Assembly (NCBI GenBank): GCA_963816855.1
Contig: CAWFMA010000024.1
Location: 1-64,000, forward strand
Source: DASTFP01 sp963816855
Lineage (GTDB): Bacteria; Verrucomicrobiota; Verrucomicrobiia; Chthoniobacterales; Terrimicrobiaceae
Length of the DNA stretch: 64,000 bases
Direction of reading: 5' to 3'
Shown: piece after piece, positions 34,565-42,002 of the stretch
How positions within the stretch are numbered: position 1 is the stretch's first letter
How the letters are laid out: every line of letters begins with the position of its first letter
Notes under the pieces: generated by a model
What the model saw: the letters and a program-made list of their open reading frames with translations, nothing else
Database searches by the model: none
Told to the model about the DNA's origin: nothing
Made by a program: the position numbers and the translations under genes

Positions 34565-36850
34565 ATGAACCTGGCGAGTCTCACCGAGTTTCTAACGGGC
34601 TCTTCGCGGCGCGTGCATTTGATCGGAGTTTCGGGATCGGGGATGAGCGGAATCGCCGGCCTTCTTCTCGCTCTGGGCCATCGTGTCAGCGGGTCGGACA
34701 GGGTGATGACGATCGAAGTCGAGCGCTTGGAAAAGAAGGGACTCCGGTTTCAGATTCCGCATCGGGCCAACGAGGTGCGGGAAGCTGAATTGATCGTCTA
34801 TTCATCGGCCATCAAGGCGGGCAACGTCGCCTACGACGAGGCGAGAAAGCTGGGCTTGCCGATGGCTCGGCGCGCGGATGCGCTCGCTGCAATCATGCAC
34901 TCCAAAAAGGGCATCGTGATTTGCGGCATGCATGGCAAGACGACCACTTCCTCGATGGCCGCCCACGTCCTTCGGAGTTGCGGCCTCAAGCCTTCTCACT
35001 ACGTGGGCGCCGAGATCCCCATCCTCGGAACGAACGCGCGCTGGGATTCCGAAGGTGAATATTTTGTTGCCGAGGGCGACGAGAGCGACGGGACCCTGAT
35101 CAACTATCACCCCGAGCATGCCATCGTTCTCAACGTGGAGCCCGAGCACCTGGACTTTTACAAGGATCTCGCGGCAATCGACGCCGTCTACGGCAAGCTT
35201 GTGAACCAGACGCGCGCCAAGCTCGTTTTCTGCGGAGACGACCCCGGGGCGAAACGCATCTGCGCCTCGCGGCCCGGCGCCGTGAGCTACGGACAATGCG
35301 AAGACAATGTCTACCGGATCACGGACGTCGCCGCGGAAAACTTTCGATCGAGTTTTCGGGTGTTCAAGGAGGGTGAATTGCTCGGCGCGATGCGGCTGAA
35401 CATTCCCGGCATTCACAATGCCGTGAACGCGCTTGCGGCGGTTGCCCTCGGAATCGAGATCGGGCTTCCCTTCGACACGATCTGTGCCGCGCTCGAAAAT
35501 TTCCGGGGAGCCAGAAGACGGTTTGAAATCTGCTATGAGACGCCGCGGAATTTAGTGGTCGACGACTACGCGCACCATCCCACCGAAGTGGCCGCCACGA
35601 TCGCGACTGCCCGCACGGGCGGCTGGAAGAGAGTGCTCGTGATGTTCCAGCCCCATCGCTACTCGCGCACGCTCGCGCTCAGAGAAGATTTCGGCAGAGC
35701 TTTTGACGATGCCGACGCGGTCTTCGTTGCGGATGTTTATCCCGCCAGCGAAAAGCCGATTCCCGGGGTCTCCGGCCAAATGATCGTGGATGCCCTCCGG
35801 GCGCACGGACATCCCCGTGCCAAATTCGAGCCCAGCGTCAGACGCATTCATGAGAGCACGGGGTTTGAAATCGAAGACGGCGATCTCGTCCTGACCCTCG
35901 GCGCCGGCAACATCCACGAGGCGGGCGCGCGTCTGGTAAGCGATCTGAATATCCGGGACAAGCTGCTTTCGGCCATGGGTCCCGGAACGATCCGGCTTTA
36001 CGAACCTCTTTCCCGCCACACCTCGATGCGAGTGGGAGGTCCCGCGCAATTTTGGGCGGTGCCCGAAACCGAAGAGGGTTTTGCAGACTTGGCGCAATTT
36101 TGCTCCGACGAGGACATCCCCTTCATGGTGATCGGCCGGGGCTCGAATCTGCTGGTGCGCGACGGAGGGGTGCCGGGGGTGGTGGCCAATCTTTCCAAAG
36201 GGGAGTTCGCCCGCTATACGGTCAACGGCAATGAAGTCACTGCAGGAGCGGGAGTAAAACTCAAGCAATTGACAGCCATTGCGCGGAATGCGGGGATTGG
36301 CGGGTTTGAATGGATGGAAGGGATTCCCGGAAACCTCGGGGGAAGCCTGCGGATGAACGCGGGGGCGATGGGCGCCCAGACGTTCGACCAGGTCGTCAGC
36401 GTTCGCTATTGCGACCGCGACGGCAACATCTTTACCCGCTCCGGCACGGAGTTGATCGTCCGCTACCGCGATGTGCCGACCCTCCACCAAAATTATGCCC
36501 TCTCCGCCACGTTGCGAGGAACTCCCTGCGGGACCGCGGAAATCGAAACCCGCATTGCCGATTCGGAACGCAAACGGCGCGAATCGCAGCCAATTGCCGC
36601 AAGCGCAGGTTGCATTTTCAAAAATCCAGATCAAACTCCCGCAGGCAGATTGATCGAGGAGCTCGGCTTCAAAAACTTCACAGTCGGAAGGGCGCGGGTT
36701 TCCGAAGTGCATGGCAACTTCATCGTCAACGACGGCGGAGCGACTGCGGAGGAAATTCTCACCTTGATCGAAGAGATTAAAGCCGCCGCCGCGCGGGAGC
36801 GCGGCATCGACCTTGAAACCGAAGTACAAATCATTGGAATGGACGCGTGA
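34565..36850 (+). CDS. murC-murB: Bifunctional MurC-MurB fusion: UDP-MurNAc-L-alanine ligase and UDP-GlcNAc-enolpyruvate reductase
   Basis: The protein has 761 residues and joins two enzymes that are usually separate. Residues 1 to about 465 are MurC: the Rossmann start HLIGVSGSGMSGIAGLLLALGH, the P-loop GMHGKTTTSSMAAHVL, AEGDESDGTLINY and DDYAHHPTEVAATI. From about residue 471 MurB begins with LYEPLSRHTSMRVGG, then the FAD site VIGRGSNLLVRD, GIPGNLGGSLRMNAGAMG, AGCIFKNP (Cys in the proton-donor position) and VSEVHGNFIVNDGGATAEEILTLIEEIK. MurB makes UDP-MurNAc and MurC adds L-Ala to it, so the fusion links consecutive steps. Both halves look active. No frameshift is needed. Confidence 0.95.
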   Translation: MNLASLTEFLTGSSRRVHLIGVSGSGMSGIAGLLLALGHRVSGSDRVMTIEVERLEKKGLRFQIPHRANEVREAELIVYSSAIKAGNVAYDEARKLGLPMARRADALAAIMHSKKGIVICGMHGKTTTSSMAAHVLRSCGLKPSHYVGAEIPILGTNARWDSEGEYFVAEGDESDGTLINYHPEHAIVLNVEPEHLDFYKDLAAIDAVYGKLVNQTRAKLVFCGDDPGAKRICASRPGAVSYGQCEDNVYRITDVAAENFRSSFRVFKEGELLGAMRLNIPGIHNAVNALAAVALGIEIGLPFDTICAALENFRGARRRFEICYETPRNLVVDDYAHHPTEVAATIATARTGGWKRVLVMFQPHRYSRTLALREDFGRAFDDADAVFVADVYPASEKPIPGVSGQMIVDALRAHGHPRAKFEPSVRRIHESTGFEIEDGDLVLTLGAGNIHEAGARLVSDLNIRDKLLSAMGPGTIRLYEPLSRHTSMRVGGPAQFWAVPETEEGFADLAQFCSDEDIPFMVIGRGSNLLVRDGGVPGVVANLSKGEFARYTVNGNEVTAGAGVKLKQLTAIARNAGIGGFEWMEGIPGNLGGSLRMNAGAMGAQTFDQVVSVRYCDRDGNIFTRSGTELIVRYRDVPTLHQNYALSATLRGTPCGTAEIETRIADSERKRRESQPIAASAGCIFKNPDQTPAGRLIEELGFKNFTVGRARVSEVHGNFIVNDGGATAEEILTLIEEIKAAAARERGIDLETEVQIIGMDA

Positions 36851-37782
36851 CCGGGATTCTGAAAAGCAAGAAAGTCGTGGTGCTACTGGGTGGTCCAGGC
36901 TCGGAGCGCGAGGTGTCTCTGCGATCTGGCTCCGCGGTTTCCCGCGCTTTGCGCTCGCTGGGGGCGAAGGTCGACGAGATCGATGTGAGGGACGGTACCT
37001 TGCAGCTTCCTTCAGGGGTGGATCTCGCCTATAACATGATCCACGGGACCTTCGGCGAGGACGGACAGATCCAAAAAATCCTGGAGGAACGGGGAGTGCC
37101 CTACACCGGTGAGGGGGTTCGCGGCAGTCATCTCGCTTTCGACAAGATCCTCAGCAAGGCGCGATTCGACGCACACGGGGTTCCCACCGGTCGATGGCAA
37201 GTGATCAGCTCCGGCGAGTCTCCCAGGTTGGATTTTCCGTTCGTAGTCAAGGCCCCGCGTCAGGGTTCGAGTGTTGGCGTGCACATCGTCAGGGACCCTT
37301 CGGAGTTGCCGGCCGCTCTTCAAGACTGCTTTCAATTCGGCCCTGAGGTGCTCGTCGAAGAGTTCTTTCCCGGACGGGAACTTACTGTCGGCATTCTTGG
37401 CGACGAAGCCTTGCCGGTCATCGAAATCGTCCCCCGCGAGGGATTCTACGACTACGAACACAAATACACCAAAGGCGCCTCGCAATATTTCGTGCCCGCC
37501 GAGATCGGGAAGGAAGCTACTCAAGCCGTCCAGGATGCGGCCCTCTCGGCCCATCAGGCCCTGGGTCTCGAGGTCTACTCCCGCGTTGATGTGCTCCTCG
37601 CTCCACATGGAGGGCTGAACGTTCTTGAAATCAACACCATTCCTGGCATGACTGAAACCAGCCTTCTCCCCAAGGCCGCCGCGGTGGCCGGACTCGAGTT
37701 TCCCGCCCTATGTGAACGCATTGCCTGCCTTTCCCTTCAACGTTACCCCGAACTGAATGGCCAGCCAGCCTCCACGCCGTAA
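36847..37782 (+). CDS. ddl: D-alanine-D-alanine ligase
   Basis: Ddl makes the D-Ala-D-Ala dipeptide used by MurF. The protein has 311 residues and a GTG start overlapping the murC-murB stop. Family motifs are VVVLLGGPGSEREVSLRSGSAV, YNMIHGTFGEDGQIQKILEE, GVPYTGEGVRGSHLAFDKILSK, FVVKAPRQGSSVGVHIV, VEEFFPGRELTVGILGDEALPVIEI and LEINTIPGMTETSLLPKAA. The ATP-grasp metal site (Glu, Asn in EINT) is present. Its 3' end overlaps ftsQ by 26 bases. Confidence 0.96.
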   Translation: MTGILKSKKVVVLLGGPGSEREVSLRSGSAVSRALRSLGAKVDEIDVRDGTLQLPSGVDLAYNMIHGTFGEDGQIQKILEERGVPYTGEGVRGSHLAFDKILSKARFDAHGVPTGRWQVISSGESPRLDFPFVVKAPRQGSSVGVHIVRDPSELPAALQDCFQFGPEVLVEEFFPGRELTVGILGDEALPVIEIVPREGFYDYEHKYTKGASQYFVPAEIGKEATQAVQDAALSAHQALGLEVYSRVDVLLAPHGGLNVLEINTIPGMTETSLLPKAAAVAGLEFPALCERIACLSLQRYPELNGQPASTP

Positions 37783-38728
37783 AGTTAACCGTAGATTGGG
37801 CAATAGTCTTTCGCGGTCGCAATTGCTGGACGTTCGCATGCGCGTGGCCACCAGCCGGCGCCGGCGTCGGCAAACGATCGTGCGGTGGGTATCCAATCTG
37901 GTTCTCGTTTCCGCGCTTGGCCTGGCCGCTTTTTTCGGGTTTCGAGTGGCGCTCGATAGATTCTTCTTTAGGAATGGCGAATACACCGTGCATCGAATCT
38001 CCTTCAATCTGGACGGAGTTCTCACCCGCGAGGAAGCGCTGGCCGCGACCGGCTTGCGGGAAGGCATCAACATTTTTTCCGTCGACCTCGCGAAGGTCGA
38101 AAAAGCGCTTCGGGCGATTCCTCAAATCCAGGACGTGCGGATTGAGCGGAAGCTGCCCGATCAGATCGATGTGAGCATTTCTGCCCGGCGGCCGGTGGCC
38201 TGGGTCGCGGCCCCAGGCGAGAAAGGGGATCCCTCTGCCTCGGAAAGGTCGCTGCTCGTGGATGCCGAGGGTTTTCTCATGCGTGCGCGCCACGTCTTGC
38301 CGGAATATTTTCATTTGCCTGCGGTCTACGGCGTCAAGAGCGACAATGTTCGCAACGGAGAACTGCTTCCCGGCGAGGACCTCGGGCTGGCTATCCAACT
38401 CCTCCAGACAGTTTCCCGTCATCCGGATTCCATGTTGCACATCCGCTCCATCGATGTTTCCCGTGGTTATTGTATGGAGGTGGTCAATGACGGGAACGCG
38501 CGCATTCTTTTCGCAAAGTCGGATTTTGAAGAGCAACTGGCCCGTCTGCAGCAACTGCTCGCTCATTGCGACGAATCCGGCCGGGCACTCGAAAGCGTGA
38601 ACCTGATGGTCAAGCGCAACACGCCGGTAACCTTCGTCGCATCGGCGACCCCGCCGCCGGAAGTTCCCGCGACTGCGGCGCCACCTTCGGCTCCGCAGCA
38701 ACCGACGCCCAAAACCCGGAGAAACTGA
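37757..38728 (+). CDS. ftsQ: Cell division protein FtsQ
   Basis: The protein has 323 residues with the FtsQ/DivIB plan: a basic cytoplasmic N-terminus (RRKVNRRLGN and a run of Arg near residue 33), one membrane helix at about residues 41-63 (VSNLVLVSALGLAAFFGFRVAL) and a POTRA domain at about 75-145 (YTVHRISFNLDGVLTREEALAATGLREGINIF to IDVSISARRPVAWV). A beta domain and a Pro-rich tail follow. It bridges FtsA and the FtsL/FtsI complex. It overlaps ddl by 26 bases; an internal ATG is possible but would truncate the basic N-terminus. Confidence 0.88.
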   Translation: MASQPPRRKVNRRLGNSLSRSQLLDVRMRVATSRRRRRQTIVRWVSNLVLVSALGLAAFFGFRVALDRFFFRNGEYTVHRISFNLDGVLTREEALAATGLREGINIFSVDLAKVEKALRAIPQIQDVRIERKLPDQIDVSISARRPVAWVAAPGEKGDPSASERSLLVDAEGFLMRARHVLPEYFHLPAVYGVKSDNVRNGELLPGEDLGLAIQLLQTVSRHPDSMLHIRSIDVSRGYCMEVVNDGNARILFAKSDFEEQLARLQQLLAHCDESGRALESVNLMVKRNTPVTFVASATPPPEVPATAAPPSAPQQPTPKTRRN

Positions 38729-38729
38729 G

Positions 38730-39950
38730 ATGGCGCGTCCGGACATTCTGGTGGGGGTCGAGGTCGGCACGTCGAAGGTCTGCGTGGTCGTGGGAGAAAT
38801 TGGACGCGAAGGCACGCTGCGGATCCTCGGAGTCGGGTTGGCTCCTTCCCGGGGCGTGCGGAAAGGCGAAATCGTCGATCTCGCTATCGCCACCGAGTGC
38901 GTGCATGACGCCCTGGCGGACGCGGAGACCAACAGCGACGCGGAGATCGGCAGCGTTTTTGTGGCCACGACAGGCAGCCACATCCGCAGCTTCAACAGCC
39001 GCGGCGCGATCGTTATCGCCTCCGATCGCTACGAGATCGACGATGGCGATGTGCAGGAAGTGGCCGTCAAAGCCCGCGAAGTGAATATTCCCACGGAAAA
39101 TCACTTTCTGCACTCGATCATCCAGCACTATTACGTTGACGGCCAGCAGGGAGTCCTCAATCCGATCGGAATGGTAGGACGGAAGCTGGAAGCGGACTTC
39201 CACATCATCCATGGCGTGCGAACGCGAATGCAAAACACGCTTCGTTGCATTCGGGAGAGTGGCGTGGAGATTGACGAAATCGTGGTCAATTCCCTCGCCT
39301 CGGCGCAGGCCGTGCTCGACGAGCACCAAAAGGAACTCGGCGCGGTGGTCATCGATATCGGTGGCGGGGTCACCGACTACATCGTCTACGAGAACGGAGT
39401 GGTCCGGCACAGCGGGGTTCTCGGCGTGGGCGGCGATCACATCAGCAACGATATTTCCCTCGGATTGCGCATCCCGCTTACCCGGGCCGAAAAGCTGAAG
39501 ATCGACGAAGGCTCGGCCAAGCTGGAACCGGGCGCGCCCCCGGAAAAGATCATTCTCAAGAACGATGCCGGATTCGCGGGAAAAGAGATCGAGCGTGAAA
39601 TGCTCAGCTCCATTATCAACGCGCGCGTTCGCGAGAATTTCGAGCTCATCAAGAAGCAGATCGAGGCTGAAGTGGCTCCGAATCTGCTCGGCGCGGGCGT
39701 GGTGCTTACGGGCGGCTGCAGCTTGATGCGCGGGATCAAGGAGGTGGCGGAGTCCGTTTTTGAGCTGCCGGTTCATCTCGCACGCGACACGGGCGTTTCC
39801 GGCCCCAAGTCCGTTCTTAACAATCCGCAGTATTCCACAGCCATCGGCCTCATCAAATTTGCCCAAGCCTTGCGCGCGGAGGTCGAAAAGCCGGGTCTCA
39901 TTGGCTCCGTCCTCGAAAAAATCGGAGGCATTTTTCGCAAAAGGGGCTAG
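38730..39950 (+). CDS. ftsA: Cell division protein FtsA
   Basis: FtsA is the actin-like membrane tether of the Z ring. The protein has 406 residues, starting two bases after the ftsQ stop. Phosphate-1 is in ILVGVEVGTSKVCVVVGE, the 1C domain includes IVDLAIATECVHDALADAE, phosphate-2 is VVIDIGGGVTDYIVYENG, and the adenosine motif is VVLTGGCSLMRGIKEVAE. The C-terminus ends VLEKIGGIFRKRG, a short amphipathic helix that should bind the inner membrane. It would recruit the FtsZ-like protein encoded next. Confidence 0.95.
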   Translation: MARPDILVGVEVGTSKVCVVVGEIGREGTLRILGVGLAPSRGVRKGEIVDLAIATECVHDALADAETNSDAEIGSVFVATTGSHIRSFNSRGAIVIASDRYEIDDGDVQEVAVKAREVNIPTENHFLHSIIQHYYVDGQQGVLNPIGMVGRKLEADFHIIHGVRTRMQNTLRCIRESGVEIDEIVVNSLASAQAVLDEHQKELGAVVIDIGGGVTDYIVYENGVVRHSGVLGVGGDHISNDISLGLRIPLTRAEKLKIDEGSAKLEPGAPPEKIILKNDAGFAGKEIEREMLSSIINARVRENFELIKKQIEAEVAPNLLGAGVVLTGGCSLMRGIKEVAESVFELPVHLARDTGVSGPKSVLNNPQYSTAIGLIKFAQALRAEVEKPGLIGSVLEKIGGIFRKRG

Positions 39951-40011
39951 AGGAACGGGTCGGACTTAATATAAGAACGACGTGTTTCCAAAAAGCCGCA
40001 ATATGCCAATA

Positions 40012-40056
40012 CAGCCGCCCCTTTTGCTTGCAGGCCGCCCGAATGCTTTGCGGCTG
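40012..40056 (+). promoter_or_regulatory. Inverted repeat in the ftsA-ftsZ spacer
   Basis: The 160-base gap between ftsA and the ftsZ-like gene holds a 7-base inverted repeat (CAGCCGC at 40012-40018, GCGGCTG at 40050-40056) with a 31-base loop. It could be a leader structure or protein site for ftsZ. No T-tract follows, so a terminator is unlikely. Confidence 0.25.
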
Positions 40057-40110
40057 CGCCTTCCACAACCTTTAACCTCCTGCGGTCCAAAGCCGGCACT
40101 TCGTTAGCTC

Positions 40111-41397
40111 ATGATTGCCTATCCTCGGTCTGATACATCCTCTGAAGGTTCCGAGCCCCCAAGCGTCCGAATCATTGGCCTTGGCAACGCTGGCGCACAA
40201 CTTGCTGACCGGTTGCAGATGAGCGGACACGACGATGTCGTCGTGATGAACACGGATGCCCAGTCGCTATTGTCCTCCATCGTGGCCAAGAAGGTTCCTC
40301 TGGGGCAGAAAACCACCTACGGTTTGGGCGCCGGTGGCGACCCCGAAGTCGGGCTCGAGGCCGCTCAAGAGTCGCGCAACGATATTCGTTCAGCGATGGA
40401 AGGAGCAAAGATTGTCTTCCTGTGCGCTGGACTTGGCGGGGGGACGGCGTCCGGAGCGGTTCCGATTCTGGCACAGGCCGCGCGCGAAACCGGCGCGGTT
40501 GTTTTCTCGATCGTGACCTCGCCCTTCAGCTTCGAAGGCCGCCGCCGTTCGAGGCAAGCTACCGACGCCATCTCCCTGCTTTCCAGGCATTCCAACGCCC
40601 TGATCCATTTTGAGAACGACCGGATGGCGGAGATTTCATCGGCCCGGTCGGGAATCGAGGAGACCTTTGCCACCGCGAACGCCATGCTTTGCGCGTGTGT
40701 CGGATCCCTGATTGCCATCCTCCGGGGCGGGGGTCCAATGCCCATTGGCCTTGCGGACCTTCTGGCGGCCGTGGGAGACGGGGGACCGGCGGGGCTGTTC
40801 GGACGCGGCGAGGCGACTGGCGACAACCGGGCCCACGAGGCCCTCGAGCGTGCTTTGAAGAGTCCTCTCCTCGATAGGGGACGGTTGATCGGCGACTGCC
40901 ATGCCGTAATTGCCCACCTGGTCGGGCCGCCGTCGCTCTCATTTTCGGAGGTCGCCGCCGTAATGCGCGAGGTGAGGCGGCACACTGCGGACGACGCAAA
41001 ATTGTTTTTGGGGGTCACTGCGGTTCCGGATCCCGACGGTCCTCTCGTGGTCACGCTTTTTGGCAATTATTCTTCCGTGTCGGCTCCAGAATCCGCGGTT
41101 GGTTCGGCGCCAGACCGCGCCGCACAAAGCGTGGCCACTGCAGTTCCTCCCCTCTCAACGGAGGCTGCGCCGCCGGCAGAGCCCGAAGCGGTTTCTGGGA
41201 CCAGCGGAAGCGCCGAGGGATCCGAGGACGCCAATGATCAGTCCTCGCTGGCCAAGGCATCCTCCCAAAAGAAGGCCAAGCAGGAGACGCTTCCGTTCGA
41301 ATCGACTCGGGGCCGCTTTGACAAGAGCGAGCCGACCATTGTTGAGGGGGAAGATCTTGACGTCCCCACGTTCCTCAGAGAGCGAAAACCGGATTAG
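40111..41397 (+). CDS. ftsZ: Divergent FtsZ-like tubulin homologue
   Basis: The protein has 428 residues. FtsZ landmarks are present: NTDAQ (47-51), GLGAGGDPEVGLEAAQES, PFSFEGRRR and a C-terminal peptide LDVPTFLRERKPD very like the FtsA-binding tail of FtsZ (LDIPAFLR). Key positions differ. The N-terminal glycine loop reads IIGLGNAGAQLA instead of the usual run of glycines. The tubulin signature is GGGTASG (109-115) rather than GGGTGTG. The guanine-binding Asp of the ND pair is Ala (N190-A191). The T7 loop is PIGLAD (211-216) rather than NxDxAD, so one catalytic Asp is lost. The C-terminal linker is long and Ala/Ser/Glu-rich. The location next to ftsA supports an FtsZ role; GTPase function may be altered. 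Confidence 0.82.
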   Translation: MIAYPRSDTSSEGSEPPSVRIIGLGNAGAQLADRLQMSGHDDVVVMNTDAQSLLSSIVAKKVPLGQKTTYGLGAGGDPEVGLEAAQESRNDIRSAMEGAKIVFLCAGLGGGTASGAVPILAQAARETGAVVFSIVTSPFSFEGRRRSRQATDAISLLSRHSNALIHFENDRMAEISSARSGIEETFATANAMLCACVGSLIAILRGGGPMPIGLADLLAAVGDGGPAGLFGRGEATGDNRAHEALERALKSPLLDRGRLIGDCHAVIAHLVGPPSLSFSEVAAVMREVRRHTADDAKLFLGVTAVPDPDGPLVVTLFGNYSSVSAPESAVGSAPDRAAQSVATAVPPLSTEAAPPAEPEAVSGTSGSAEGSEDANDQSSLAKASSQKKAKQETLPFESTRGRFDKSEPTIVEGEDLDVPTFLRERKPD

Positions 41398-41417
41398 GTT
41401 CGGTTCTCGAAATTACG

Positions 41418-41442
41418 GGCGCAAACAGGAAATTTCTGCGCC
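41418..41442. terminator. Hairpin at the end of the dcw cluster
   Basis: A 6-base inverted repeat (GGCGCA at 41418 / TGCGCC at 41437) encloses an AT-rich loop just after the ftsZ-like stop and before the convergent VOC gene. No strong T-run follows. It is a candidate terminator only. Confidence 0.3.
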
Positions 41443-41487
41443 GCTCTCGGGAAGGACGCTCCTGAAAAGAAGAGCATCGGCGGGAGC

Positions 41488-41838
41488 TCAACGTCTTTTG
41501 CGCGTTAGCATAAATTCGTTCCCCTCGGTGTCGACACACATCGCGAGATGGGGCGCTTCCTCGCCATTGTCCGCGACCGGTTCCTTCATGAGTCGTCCGC
41601 CTGCCTTCTCCACCTGCCGAGCACCCTCGACGACGTCGGCCACTTGAAAGCAGAGACCCGTCCAGGTCTGTTTCCCTTCACCCCCTCCGTGGATGCCTAT
41701 GATGGCTCCCGCGATTTCGCATTCACTGATCACCTCGCTCTGGCGAACAAGCTTTGCCCCCAGGCAGCTGCAATAGAAATCCACAGCGCGCTGCATGTCC
41801 GCGGCCCAGATGATGTACTTGGTCCGATCGACTTTCAT
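41488..41838 (-). CDS. VOC/glyoxalase-like dioxygenase-superfamily protein
   Basis: The protein has 116 residues from ATG 41838 (MKVDRTKYIIWAADMQRAVDFYCSCLG); the frame extends 7 residues upstream. The beta-alpha-beta-beta-beta unit pairs of VOC proteins are visible: FYCSCLGAKLVRQSE, GLCFQVADVVEGARQVEKAGGRL and MCVDTEGNEFMLTRKRR, with the terminal acidic metal-ligand region DTEGN. Function may be glyoxalase, resistance or dioxygenase-like; no substrate can be assigned. Confidence 0.8.
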   Translation of the reverse strand: MKVDRTKYIIWAADMQRAVDFYCSCLGAKLVRQSEVISECEIAGAIIGIHGGGEGKQTWTGLCFQVADVVEGARQVEKAGGRLMKEPVADNGEEAPHLAMCVDTEGNEFMLTRKRR

Positions 41839-42002
41839 CGGCCGATGATATCCGGGCATTGTGGAGGGTGAAGCTCTATTGCGCGGGATGGGGCGTGGTC
41901 TGCTTTACGTCTTTTGTCGCTTGGTGGAAATCCATCGGTCGACGAGCGTCGTTGGCCTTTTTTTGTTCGTTGGGATCCAGGACGCGGTGCTAGGTTTTGC
42001 CT

